From the NCBI GenBank assembly GCA_009746045.1, contig RPFO01000072.1, positions 3,721,086-3,785,085 on the forward strand: a DNA stretch of 64,000 nt, given 5' to 3'. A program made the position numbers and the translations under genes. The notes under the pieces were generated by a model. The model saw nothing but the letters and a program-made list of their open reading frames with translations, ran no database searches and was not told where the DNA came from. This DNA comes from Mesostigma viride (taxonomy: Eukaryota > Streptophyta > Mesostigmatophyceae > Mesostigmatales > Mesostigmataceae). Below are positions 33,981 through 44,452 of this stretch, piece by piece (positions within the stretch are counted from its first letter, which is position 1; each line of letters starts with the position of its first letter).

Positions 33981-36925
33981 TCAGCACGCAGAGTGGCTTA
34001 CCTGCTGGCCCTGTGCTGCCTGCTGCTGCTGCAGTTGTTGCTGTTGCTGCAGCTGATGCTGTTGCTCCGCGAGCAGGGCTTCATACACGCCCGCCTCGGC
34101 TGGGAATGCGACACGCATCTCTTCCATCATCGTCGAAAACAAGTTCTGGAACAAGTGGCAGCCATGAGAAGGATATACGTACAAAAGACAACGATTTGGG
34201 AAGGATAAGGGCAGGTTGCAGTCAAGGTAGAACCTTCCAATACCGTAAAGGGAAGATGGTACTGGAGTGGGACGAGAAGGGGAATACCAGGGAGAGGGAC
34301 TGCCTGACTGCTCAGCAAGGCTAGCCTGACGCGAGCATATTAATGACAGCCATTATCCAAGTTGGCACGCCCAGCGGCAGTGCACACATGCACTGACCCA
34401 AGTATGCAGCCTACCACATCGCACATCGCCACCTCTCCCACAAATAAACCTAGGCAGTGTGGGCAAGGAGGTGGCAGCAAGACAACCATGGTCAGAACAT
34501 CAAGAGGTTAGAAGACACTAAACGCCGCCAGCAAAGATGAGACAAGTGCAATAGTGTGCTTGCGTTGACATAACCCGGCAAGTGTACATTGTCTGTTCCG
34601 TGCACGATGATGCCCCACACTCTTTCGCGCCCTCACGCTTAATCATGCACATGCTTCATTAGCTTGCCGATCAAAGCGCGAAGCTACCTCAACTGCTCAT
34701 TTACTCCACTGGTGTGACCATGCACCACCCACACTCCACCACATGGAAGCAAGGCAGTGGAGCCATCCACCTGTAACCCACCTGGAACGCGTCCACGCGG
34801 CCCTTGGTCTCCTGCACGCGACGATGGGAACGAGACATGGTTTTTACGTTGTTAGAATAGCCCCATCATGGATCCCACACCTGCATCACGACACCTTCCC
34901 GACAGAGTACATCGCCAAAGGTATGCACATGGGTGTGCACCCGCGCACTTGTAATGCAGAAGAATCAAGCTCCTAAAATCCTTTAGGGATGATGTTCTAC
35001 CTCGGGCTTTAACAATTAACATGGTCTCGGGTCTCCCCAAACCACGACCGGTAAAAAAGGAATCGAACATGCATATGAGAGAGAGGCCACAGTACCAAAC
35101 GCAGGTGATAATAACCCATGCCAATGTCCGCAGCCGGATGCAAGGATACCAAGATGCTAGCAGCACACTGTATCAGCCAGGCACTTGTGAAAACGCAGTG
35201 CAAGCCCATGCAGCACATGCAAGAGCTGCATGCCATGGGCACCCACCAATCCCATGGTCAAATGCAACACCAAAGACAAGGAGGCAAAGAAGGGCAGCAC
35301 CGTCATGCTATGACATGACATGACATTCTTATACTACATCTGTCCCGCCAGACACCGCCTGACTACAGGCACGGGCTGATGAGCCTCACCGCATCGGCAT
35401 GCAAAACCTGAGCCAGACCATCACCCCATGATGGGGGGGGGGGGGCTTGTTGACGCAAAGGTGGGGCTACCTCAAACAGGCACACCACACCATGCCTAGA
35501 CACAACATCTTGCCTAGACAGACCGTGCCGAAGCACAACAACTTACCCTAGAACGCCTTGCACTAACATGGAATTTCGCCTAAATGCAACAGCTTGGCTC
35601 AGGCATGACTTTCCTCGGCAATCCAACATGCGCGCTGCCGCCACCCGAGCAAGGGTGGCAGGCAATAGCTGAAGGAGACAGCCCAAGGATGACACGAAAT
35701 AGCTGACGTGCCAGAGATCAAAATAAGGCCCCCCCCCCCCCCCCCCCCCCCCCCTCTCCGCCCACCCACTCCCATATCACCCTGTCTGCCACACAATCCT
35801 TTCCCGACATGGAATGAATGGCTGCATTTTGCACTTTAGTGCAGTGCCATACGACAACATAAACGGCAGCACACCTGGTTCTTTGGGATGCAGCTGTTGA
35901 GCAGCTCCTGGGTGTACAGCTGGGGGTTGCGACCCTCGTCCACGTACCTGGCAGATGGCGCCACGTGCCACGCATCCCACAAAACAGGCACTAGTCAGGT
36001 GTGGGCGGCCGTTGGAAAAAAACAATCATGACTAACCGGCTGGACATTTCAAAAAGGACTTCATGTGTCTGCTTGAGGTTAGGGATGACTCCATGGCAGG
36101 GTCATAACCGACAACCCCAAATCTAGGAGATTCTTGAAACCCACAAGCATCCCGACTTGAAGAGTAAGAAGCATGGTGGGACCGCGATGGGCCCAAGTCA
36201 CATGGCAACTTTCAAGGGATGTCAACTTGCTACATAAAGCTAGGAAAGGCTTCCTTAAGCTAGCTACGTTAGGGTTTACCTGATAAATGACCACCATGGT
36301 AATGTGAAGGACCTGCCGCCATGGTGATATGAAGGAGCTGCTCTGACACACCAGGCGAGAGTCAGGCGGTCGGGCCGAGATGTACTATTCCCAGTAAGGC
36401 AGGAATGACTCTAATACACGATTATAAGTGTCTGCCACAATATGCCAAACACAAAAAAGGGTGCCGGCGATTGCCACAGTTCCAGTATTCGCTTACCTCA
36501 ACACCTCCGCCGGGATAGGAATGTTGCAACTGTCCTTAATCTCGTTTACAGACATCAATTCCCTCACGACCCCATTTCTGTGCGGGAAATAAATTGAAAC
36601 GGCCGACAACAAAAAAAAATGAGATAAGGAGTGCGCCATGCAGTAAGAGCGTCATCAGCACCCTAGGGTTGTCGTGGTTACCTGATAAGCAAATGCATGC
36701 ACTCTGCACGGGTCGTCAATTGAAAGGCTTGGCATGGTAGGAGAGGTTACTGTAACACCACGTCTTAGACGTCACCAAAGACAAGAAAACGAACGAAAAT
36801 TCGTACATGCGATCAAACAGCAGGGTTTGACTGCTTTCTTTAAAATCTGATACAGTAAGCTCCAAATCCCGCAACTGGTGAAGGGTGCTTTCCAGGCGAG
36901 CGGTCAGCTCGCCGATGCCGGCCAT
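33981..36925 (-). CDS. MED10: Mediator complex subunit 10 (MED10)
   Basis: Five exons join in phase: 36807-36925, 36497-36577, 35875-35947, 34782-34811 and 33981-34145, giving 155 aa and a stop. MED10 is a small subunit of the Mediator middle module, which links transcription factors to RNA polymerase II in the nucleus. The N-terminal part, with LTVSDF near residue 30, gives the family's helical start. IPIPAEVLRYVDEGRNPQLY across exons 2-3 is the family signature, and ETKGRVDAF (exon 4) followed by NLFSTMMEEMRVAFPAEA (exon 5) matches the usual C-terminus. The last about 25 residues are mostly Gln, an extension not typical of MED10. A strong donor (CAG then GTAAGC) sits at 34001-33996, so an alternative last exon is possible; read through, the protein ends QVSHSAC. 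The ATG at 36925 begins the conserved helix. Introns 2, 3 and 4 are 549, 1063 and 636 bp. Confidence 0.9.
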
Positions 36926-37972
36926 GAATCACACTAACGTCCGGAGATATAACCGAACTTAGCAACTATTAGAGACACTTTCATTTTCTGTTTAAAGCTT
37001 ATATCACCCGCTCCCATACAACTCATGTGTCATGGCATGAATGCAGGTCCCACCAGCCAGCAATGTACAACATAATTATGATAGTAGTATGTAATATACA
37101 GTGTAATCTGCTTTTTGCCATCCTTAATTTTTCTCAGCTTGGTCAACGAGTCACGAGTGACTCCACAGCGTTGGGTTGGCATGGCTCGAGCTCGTCGAGA
37201 ACATGCCGCATTTATGCTGGCGACGTCACTCTGCGGCCGACGCCGCCGGGTCCCCGGCCCACTTAAGCCGGTACCGGCCTCGCCCGGGCTGCTTTGGGCA
37301 GCCAATTTTTTTTTTCTCCAGTCAGGGCCTGGTCAGGGCCATGTCAGGGCAGTCAAATTCAAGGAAAGGTGATGCCGAAACATGCTAAATTACTAATACT
37401 TTGACTAAACTATCTCCTAGTTTCAGGCCTCAGGCAGGTGTATCGATACTTCCGACACGCCCAAATCCAAAGGTGTCATTTTCGGGTAGATTTTTTCTAT
37501 ATTTTATATAAAGATATGATAAGATATGATAAGATATGACAAGATATGATAAGATGGCAGTTGGCGTGGATAGAGATATTTCTACCCTGGAGAGACAGCT
37601 CATCGTCAATGGTTTCAAATGATTCCCTTGAATTTTAATTTGTTGAGTTGAGTTGAGTTGACTTTACATGTATTCCCGCGCCGGTGGTCCGCCGTCCGCG
37701 CGCCCGGCGCTGGTTGCTACCAACGCACTCGACCACTCGACCTTGGGCCGTTGCGTGCGGCGTCAGGCGTGGGCCTCAAGCCGTCAACAACAAGTGCTGA
37801 GTGCTGCAATAAGTGCAATTTGATTATTTGATTCGTTTTCTTATCGAGTACCGCGTTACTACCAAACAGACTCATATCTCTGAATTTTGCGCACGCCTGC
37901 AGCGTTCGTTACCAACGTCAGTAACGCGAATCATTCAAGCTGCATCTCGTGTCCGCTTTGTATTGGAGGGGA
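36926..37972. other. Region between MED10 and the signal-peptide exon
   Basis: Divergent intergenic region. 37160-37290 is GC-rich and contains AAGCCGGTACCGGC, and (AAGATATGAT)n lies at 37508-37555. No exon supported. Confidence 0.4.
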
Positions 37973-38143
37973 ATGGGACCTTGGCAGCGACGTGGTATGC
38001 TGCGCCTTGTGTTCGCGGCAATGCTGCTAGGCCTGCAGCTCGCCCTTGCTGATGATAATAGCTTTCTGACAGCTGAAGGCGCCGGCAGCTCCGACAGTGA
38101 TCCGATGCAGGCCGGTACTCCATCCCTTACTTCGACATCGCAG
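37973..38143 (+). CDS. Candidate first exon with signal peptide
   Basis: From the ATG at 37973 the frame reads MGPWQRRGMLRLVFAAMLLG, then LQLALA and an acidic, Ser-rich stretch. That is a basic n-region, a hydrophobic core and an Ala-rich end: a good secretory signal. A second ATG lies at 37997. The exon stops at a strong donor (CAG, then GTGCGT at 38144), phase 0, right before a (TTG)n tract. It could be exon 1 of the root-cap/VWD-like gene downstream, which needs such a signal. In that case either an extra exon was missed, or the weaker donor after 38114 (phase 1, which fits exon 47096 directly) is used. The MED10 start is 1.05 kb away on the other strand, so the two may share a divergent promoter region. 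Confidence 0.5.
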
Positions 38144-38179
38144 GTGCGTTCCAGCAATGCTGCTTATTTATTATATTTC

Positions 38180-38321
<142 letters not shown>

Positions 38322-39597
38322 GTCCCACGCCGCACATGGGCAGCCGAGAATCTATAGTGGCTGAGGGCCGTATATATATAGTATCGGTGGTACTATCGGG
38401 GCACTGGGACATGGACGGTTGCATCATCGGATACCTATGCGTGAGTTCACAGCAAGATGTATCCTAGCAATCGATCGCACGCCAAGTAGCCTCGATGGAG
38501 TGGCATAGGGGGAGAGCACATTACCAGATACGACATGGATACTTCCCGGGTGCACGTCGACGTGGCCCCCGCCCCGCGCCTGGCCGGACTCGCAGCACGG
38601 GCCAGCAGTAGGCTCCTCGAGTGCTTGGTGCAGGATGTATGGACCTGGATGTGTGGGGTGGGCCATGGGTCTGTTTGGTGGCGTGTGGTCGTGGTCAGTC
38701 GGGTCGGTCACAGCTAGTGCATCTCTAGAACGGGGACGCGGGACAGGGCGTGGGTACAAGATGTGGTGGGCCGTTGCGCGTTGTGGGTGGGCGGATGCAG
38801 GTGGGCATGTGGAGCTGTGCGTCCGTGTTGGGCTAGGGACGGACGTGGACATGTGTAGGGTGTGGTGGGTACGTCAGTGGTGGGTGATGGATGGTGGGTG
38901 GTGGGTGTTAGGGGGGGATGGCTCCCCCTTGGGTGGCGTCAGTCGTGCACGGCTGGTCAGACTTGGTCATGCAGGCGTGTGCGGTGCATGAGTGGGGATA
39001 GAGAGGGGGTGGCGAGTGAGACGTGCTCGTGGGGGATGTACTACAGGTTGTTAGTTGGATAAAGGGTGGGCTAGGGACAGTCATGCAGGGCAGGATTCAT
39101 ATACTTTGGATAGGGACTTCAAGGGTTCACGGGATGGTTCAACGTAGGGTTTTGTAATTGGAGGCGTGTGATGTGCTGGGAGGCCGGCGGGTGGAGTGGG
39201 GGCGGCTTTGTGGGGCGGGGGGTCCGTGGTCAGGTGGGCCGGTATGGATGGCATGGGGGTGTCGGTCACGTAGATGTGGGTGGATGTCGGGAGGGAGCCA
39301 CGACGGGGGGGGGAGTGGGGGGGAGTTAGCAGGGTGGGGTATGCGCATACTGACATGTTGTGGGCCCGTCTAGAGCGGCACGAGGACTGGCAGACATGTC
39401 CTAGTATCTGCGGGCAGCGTACCCTTGGGCTGTCCCTCTGTTTACAGCAATACCATCCCTTGTTCAATTAGTGGGGGGGGTGGAGTTGCAATGTTGCTGT
39501 ATGCGTGAGGCATGCGACGCGCGGCTTGGTTGTGGGTTGCACGGATGTTGTATATTTCATGTGTAGCTGCTGTTTATAGGTGGAAATATCGTACGTA
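38322..39597. other. G-rich stretch without a recognised gene
   Basis: The plus strand is strongly G/T-rich (GGTGGGTGG, GTGGGGCGG words) from 38640 to 39400. Open frames on both strands look like composition effects. Confidence 0.4.
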
Positions 39598-40316
39598 CTA
39601 GCAGACTTTTCTCGACACTCCCGGAGATATCGCCCGAGAGGGGGGGGCGCAAGCACCCCCTCCCACCCCCCAGCCCCGGGACCCCCCGGGGTTAGGGGTT
39701 CAGCCCCCCCCCCCCCCCCCCCCCCGACGTCGACCAAGGTTCGCACATGGTACCCACCACCACCACCACACACGCTTAACATTCCCAGGTTTAACATCTT
39801 GAGACCCTGGACTTAGGAATTTCAGGTTTAAGATCGCAGGGCTGGTTTTGGGCAAAAGATCTTAAAGTTGGTACAAAAAGCTGGTTAGTGGTATTCGATA
39901 TAGGTTGTGTACTCAGGTGTACCGCATTAGGTTTAACGTGTTAAGATCGCCTACTGCTGTCAACTTTAAGATCTTCAACCCTGGATTTGATTGTAGGTTT
40001 AGGCGACTTTAAGATCGCAGCCCCGGGTCGGCCGGACCCCAATCTTAAACGTGTGTGGGGGGGGTGTAATGACCTTAATATTACCAAGTCTTGGGAAAAA
40101 ACACGGCGCCAAAGCCTGGGCGGGAAAACCTGGGCGGGAAAAAATGGGCGACAAACGTAATGGGCCCCGGGGGGGGGGGTGGGGGGGAGGACCGGCACCC
40201 CTCCACACTCATAAATCGCCGGGGCTGGGGGGTTTGGACGCCCCTCCTGGGCCATGATGGGACCCCCCCCCGGGGTTTGGGCGATATCTCCGGGAGTGTC
40301 GCGAAAAGTCTGCTAG
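39598..40316. mobile_element. DNA-transposon derivative with 38-bp inverted ends
   Basis: 39598-39635 (CTAGCAGACTTTTCTCGACA...) and 40279-40316 pair with one mismatch. CTAG at both outer ends may be a duplicated target. The interior holds a long C run at 39699-39725, a CCCCGGGGG-type palindrome and repeated GTTTAAGATCGC words. No transposase. Confidence 0.8.
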
Positions 40317-40821
40317 CTAGGTGTGATGATAAGTGCATCATATTGTTCATCATGGCGACTTCAATTCACCAGCTGCAGAACGTAATACAGTACGCGGGCG
40401 CGTGTACGACGCGGCGCTGCCACAATTAATTTCATGTGATTGATATAAACGACTAGTTGTAATACTGTAACTAGTGCAAGTCGATCAGATCATCATTACT
40501 GCAGCCTGCTGCGCACAACTGCAATGTCGACTATATCGAATATGACCCATTCGTAATCGAACTGTGGCCAAAGGTGCTTTTAATTCCCAAATCACGTGCA
40601 TAGACGTTCACATGTTCTGTTTAGTTTGTGTTTCAGACATGTTCGTTGTATTTGTAATTGCTTGTAGATATAGCTTTACAGCCTGCAAATTATAGCGTTC
40701 AATACTATGTGATGTCAAATGCATTCACCAACAATTTATAGCATCAGTACTACGTGTATTGACCAGTATTTGTGCAGGCTCCGCCGGTTTATTTCACAAG
40801 AGTTTGAAGTACCTTAGACTT
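40317..40821. other. No gene recognised
   Basis: AT-rich sequence between two DNA elements. Confidence 0.4.
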
Positions 40822-43402
40822 CACAGGTCGGACAAATATAAATAAAATATGATTCAAATACTTTTGGCTGCTTACCGGTCGCCGTTGGATTAATTTAGAT
40901 ATTTTGGTCAAAGCCGGTTTCACCGTTGGATTAATTTAGATATTTTGGTCAAAGCCGGTTTCGCCGTTGGATTAATCTAAATATTTTGGTCAAAACTGTT
41001 TCGCCGTTGGATTAATCTAAATATTTTGGTCAAAACTGTTTCGCCGTTGGATTAATCTAAATATTTTGGTCAAAGCCGGTTTCACCGTCGGATTAATCTA
41101 AATATTTTTTGCCGAACGGGGTTCACCGTTGGATTAATTTAGTGGACTAAATATGCAACATTTATAAATCAAATGCGCAAATACGGCCAAATATCATTTA
41201 TATTTGTCCGACCTGTGAAGTTTAAGTTTAAGGCAAATGCATTTCCCGCTCAGTTTCCTGATGGCGCGCGACTAGGCAGGACGCAGACGCGGCCAGTTCA
41301 GACTGAAACTGAAACTTCAGATGTTTAAGTTAAAGCCCTGGCGGCACGAGTATTTAAATATTCATTTAGATTAATTTAAATATTCAAAGCCGGTTTCACC
41401 GTTGGATTAATTTAGATATTTTGGTCAAAGCCGGTTTCGCCGTTGGATTAACCCTTAAACCGTAGCAACTCAGTCCAATTAAACGGACTGAGTTGCACAT
41501 CTTTGCACATTTGTTGTGTATGGCCTAAAAACAATTTCTGGCCACCCCTTGGTACCAAGCATGCATATATGTTGATTTTCATGGGGGATAGGTCACTGGT
41601 CCCAAATCAGTTACTTTTGGGTGCTATAAATAGCGCACACCCCAGGGGGGTACGGAAAATCGGGGTTTGAGACATACATCATGCAATATGGACCACTTAT
41701 ACAAATATATAGGCCCTGGAATTTCAAAGGCAGTTACTTTATATCACAGGCATGCCATCAATGCATTCACAACATGACATGCTACAGAACTGCACAAGCT
41801 AGCTAGCAAAAAGCCCAAAATAGCTCAGTCCGTTTAATTGGACTGAGTTTTTTTGGGGGGGGTGGCTAGCACTACCGTTTTGGTTTCCTATCCCAATGTG
41901 GCGTAAAACATCATAGCTGGCCACACATGCATCCCCAACACATTTCCAGCATATAAAACAGCAGCTCATGCTATATAATACTGTAAATCTAGTGCCATTG
42001 GGCATAAAGCACGCGTAGAAGGCACATGCAAGGAGCTTATTGCCAACGTACCCTATACGCTACAAACACCTTCAAAATACAAGGAAAAAAGAAAGAAACA
42101 AAATTAGCAACTTGCTGATGCTTCAATGCAAGCAGATCCCAGGCATCTCTATGTCTCTAACACACAGCAAACACACAAAAAGAAGGCGGACTTGGCCAGC
42201 ATGCATGCCTAGAACTGGACAGAAAAACACTCGCCCTGAGTTGTTTAAGCAACGGAAAGCATCGTATCATCACACTGAACATTATTACAAACGATATCTG
42301 TACTTATACCGACATTCATGCTGTAGCATACGCTAAAAGCAGTCAAAACTCGTCCAAAATCTGGCCGAGGTAACATTACTACCCAACCATCACAAGCCTA
42401 TGCACAGAAGCAATAAAACAACAAAAAGACAGTTATTAAGCCTCGATTATAGCCCCGAGACTGGTACCGAAACAATACATGACACATACGCGGTCACTGA
42501 GACATGATAAAAGGCTATAACGTACCTGGTCGAAACCGCAGATTACCTTGTTTGCAGGAGCTACCACGCCCACCCCACGAACGTAGCCGCAAGCATGTCC
42601 TGGCCGCCATTGATGGTCAACTGTGCTAGGAACGACGTGACTAACTCATCCATGCGCAAAAATCCAAGCATTTTCTGCCGAGCACCAAGTACAGCTTGCA
42701 CTGTCATCGCCTGGCCGCTCACGCGATTTGCTGCGCCGCCACATAACCTCGAGACATATCTAGGCATTTGTAAATGTTGCATGGCTACGCATATGGCATT
42801 TACAAGACCTAGGGATGATGCCTACAAAGTTTCGGTCGAATACGTCAAGCCATGCTCTCGCCCCAGTCAGTTGTTTGTGCCACCATAGCCGCGGACGTGA
42901 ATAATTTTTTCTTCACGTCGTCCTCGTTTGGCCATGGTACCCCCCCTACTTTCCTTGACCGTAGGTCCCTGTCCAGGTGTCCAAAAGTAGTAAACCAGGG
43001 GTGTACGTGAAAGTACAAATCTAGATCTCGAAGCTGGTCCAAACAGAATATTCAAAAGTTTGCTAGAATCATAGCTAATTCTGCCACAAACTCGGTCCGT
43101 TTTAGTGGACTGAGAAAAACTCAGTCCACGAAAACGGACCGAGTACGGTTTAAGGGTTAATCTAAATATTTTGGTCAAAATTGTTTCGCCGTTGGATTAA
43201 TCTAAATATTTTGGTCAAAACTGTTTCGCCGTTGGATTAATCTAAATATTTTGGTCAAAGCCGGTTTCACCATTGGGTTAATCTAAATATTTTTTGCCGA
43301 ACGGGGTTCACCGTTGGATTAATTTAGTGGACTAAGTATGCAACATTTATAAATCAAATGCGCAAATACGGCCAAATATCATTTATATTTGTCCGACCTG
43401 TG
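40822..43402. mobile_element. hAT-like non-autonomous element with internal 40-bp repeats
   Basis: CACAGGTCGGACAAATATAAAT at the left pairs with ATTTATATTTGTCCGACCTGTG at the right. TTAGACTT flanks directly at 40814-40821 and 43403-43410, an 8-bp duplication as hAT elements make. Inside are about eight copies of a 40-41-bp CGCCGTTGGATTAATCTAAA unit and an extra right-end copy at 41190-41216. It is interrupted by the element at 41452-43156. Confidence 0.75.
41452..43156. mobile_element. piggyBac-like non-autonomous element at a TTAA target
   Basis: CCCTTAAACCGTA at 41452 and its reverse complement ending at 43156 form the ends; TTAA flanks both (41448-41451, 43157-43160). Removing element and one TTAA rebuilds the host 40-bp unit exactly. 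Subterminal CTCAGTCC...GGACTGAG hairpins occur at 41469-41492, 41824-41847 and 43091-43143. No transposase frame is seen in the 1.7 kb. Confidence 0.85.
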
Positions 43403-43612
43403 TTAGACTTAACGCTTAAGTACTGCTCAGTTTCCCCAATTCCCGCGGTGTGAATGTTGATGGCCGTACAACATGCAAACTGCAGGGCATCCGCGGTGAA
43501 TTCAAGGCTAATCACCGTCGATCTTCTGACGAGCAGCTCCTGATGAGACTTGGACCGCAAACATCAAGTAAGTTCCAGCTTGCTCGCTCTTCATATGCCT
43601 CACATATGTATA

Positions 43613-43977
43613 AGGCTCCAACTTGATCGGTAATTCCAGGGGGAAAGAGGGTAAACATGGGTAAATAGTTCTTTTCCCCTAGTTATAACCTGGTGGGTAA
43701 AGTTTTACAAGTTGTACCCCGAAATTACCTGGTGGGTAGTATAGATATTCCCCGTTTTTTACCACATCATTGGTAAAACTTTATCCCCTTTTTGCCCAAC
43801 ACTATAGGAAACAAGCGAGTTCAAAGTGGATTAAGAAGGTGTCAATTTTTTATCTGTTTTCACCCCAAAGTATCCTTTACCCTTTTTTTTTTTAAGGGTA
43901 AAACTTTTTTACCATGCATTTACATACCCTAGATTTACCCACATTTCCCCACTTTTTACCATTTGAAGTTGGAGCCT
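43613..43977. mobile_element. MITE-like element with 12-bp inverted ends
   Basis: AGGCTCCAACTT at 43613 and AAGTTGGAGCCT ending 43977. The interior is full of GGGTAAA / TTTACCC words that could fold on each other. Confidence 0.65.
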
Positions 43978-44040
43978 ACATGGAGTGATAGCCATTCGCC
44001 CTGTAGGGCACTTTTTATAGCACTGCTGCAGTGGGCCCCC

Positions 44041-44452
44041 ATGCACATACATGAACCCACCTACTGTACCGCACATGCATCCCTCCCTTGACAAGGAACA
44101 AGCACATGCACAACCCACCGCACATGCATCCGGCCGAGGTCCCATGACAAGGAACAAGCACGTGTACCTACCCACCCCACATGCATCCCTCCCCTGACAA
44201 AAAAACAAGTACGTATATGCACCCACCTACCCCACATGCATCCCTCTCTTGACAAGGAACAAGCACGTGCACAAAACCACCCCACATGCATCCGTCTCGT
44301 CACAAGAAACAAGCACATGCACCCACCCACCCCAGATACATCCCTCCCTTTCCAAGAAACAAGCATGTGCACCACCCACCGCATATGCATCCGGCCCTCC
44401 CTTGACAAGGAACAAGCGCATGCACCCACCCACCCCACATGCATCCCTCCCT
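44041..44452. repeat. 50-65-bp minisatellite
   Basis: Seven imperfect units containing CCACATGCATCC and GACAAGGAACAAGCACRTG. Confidence 0.9.

Noticed and set aside
38424-38852. Possible coding exon at 38525-38640
   Set aside because: Open frames exist on both strands and none joins in phase to the neighbouring exons.
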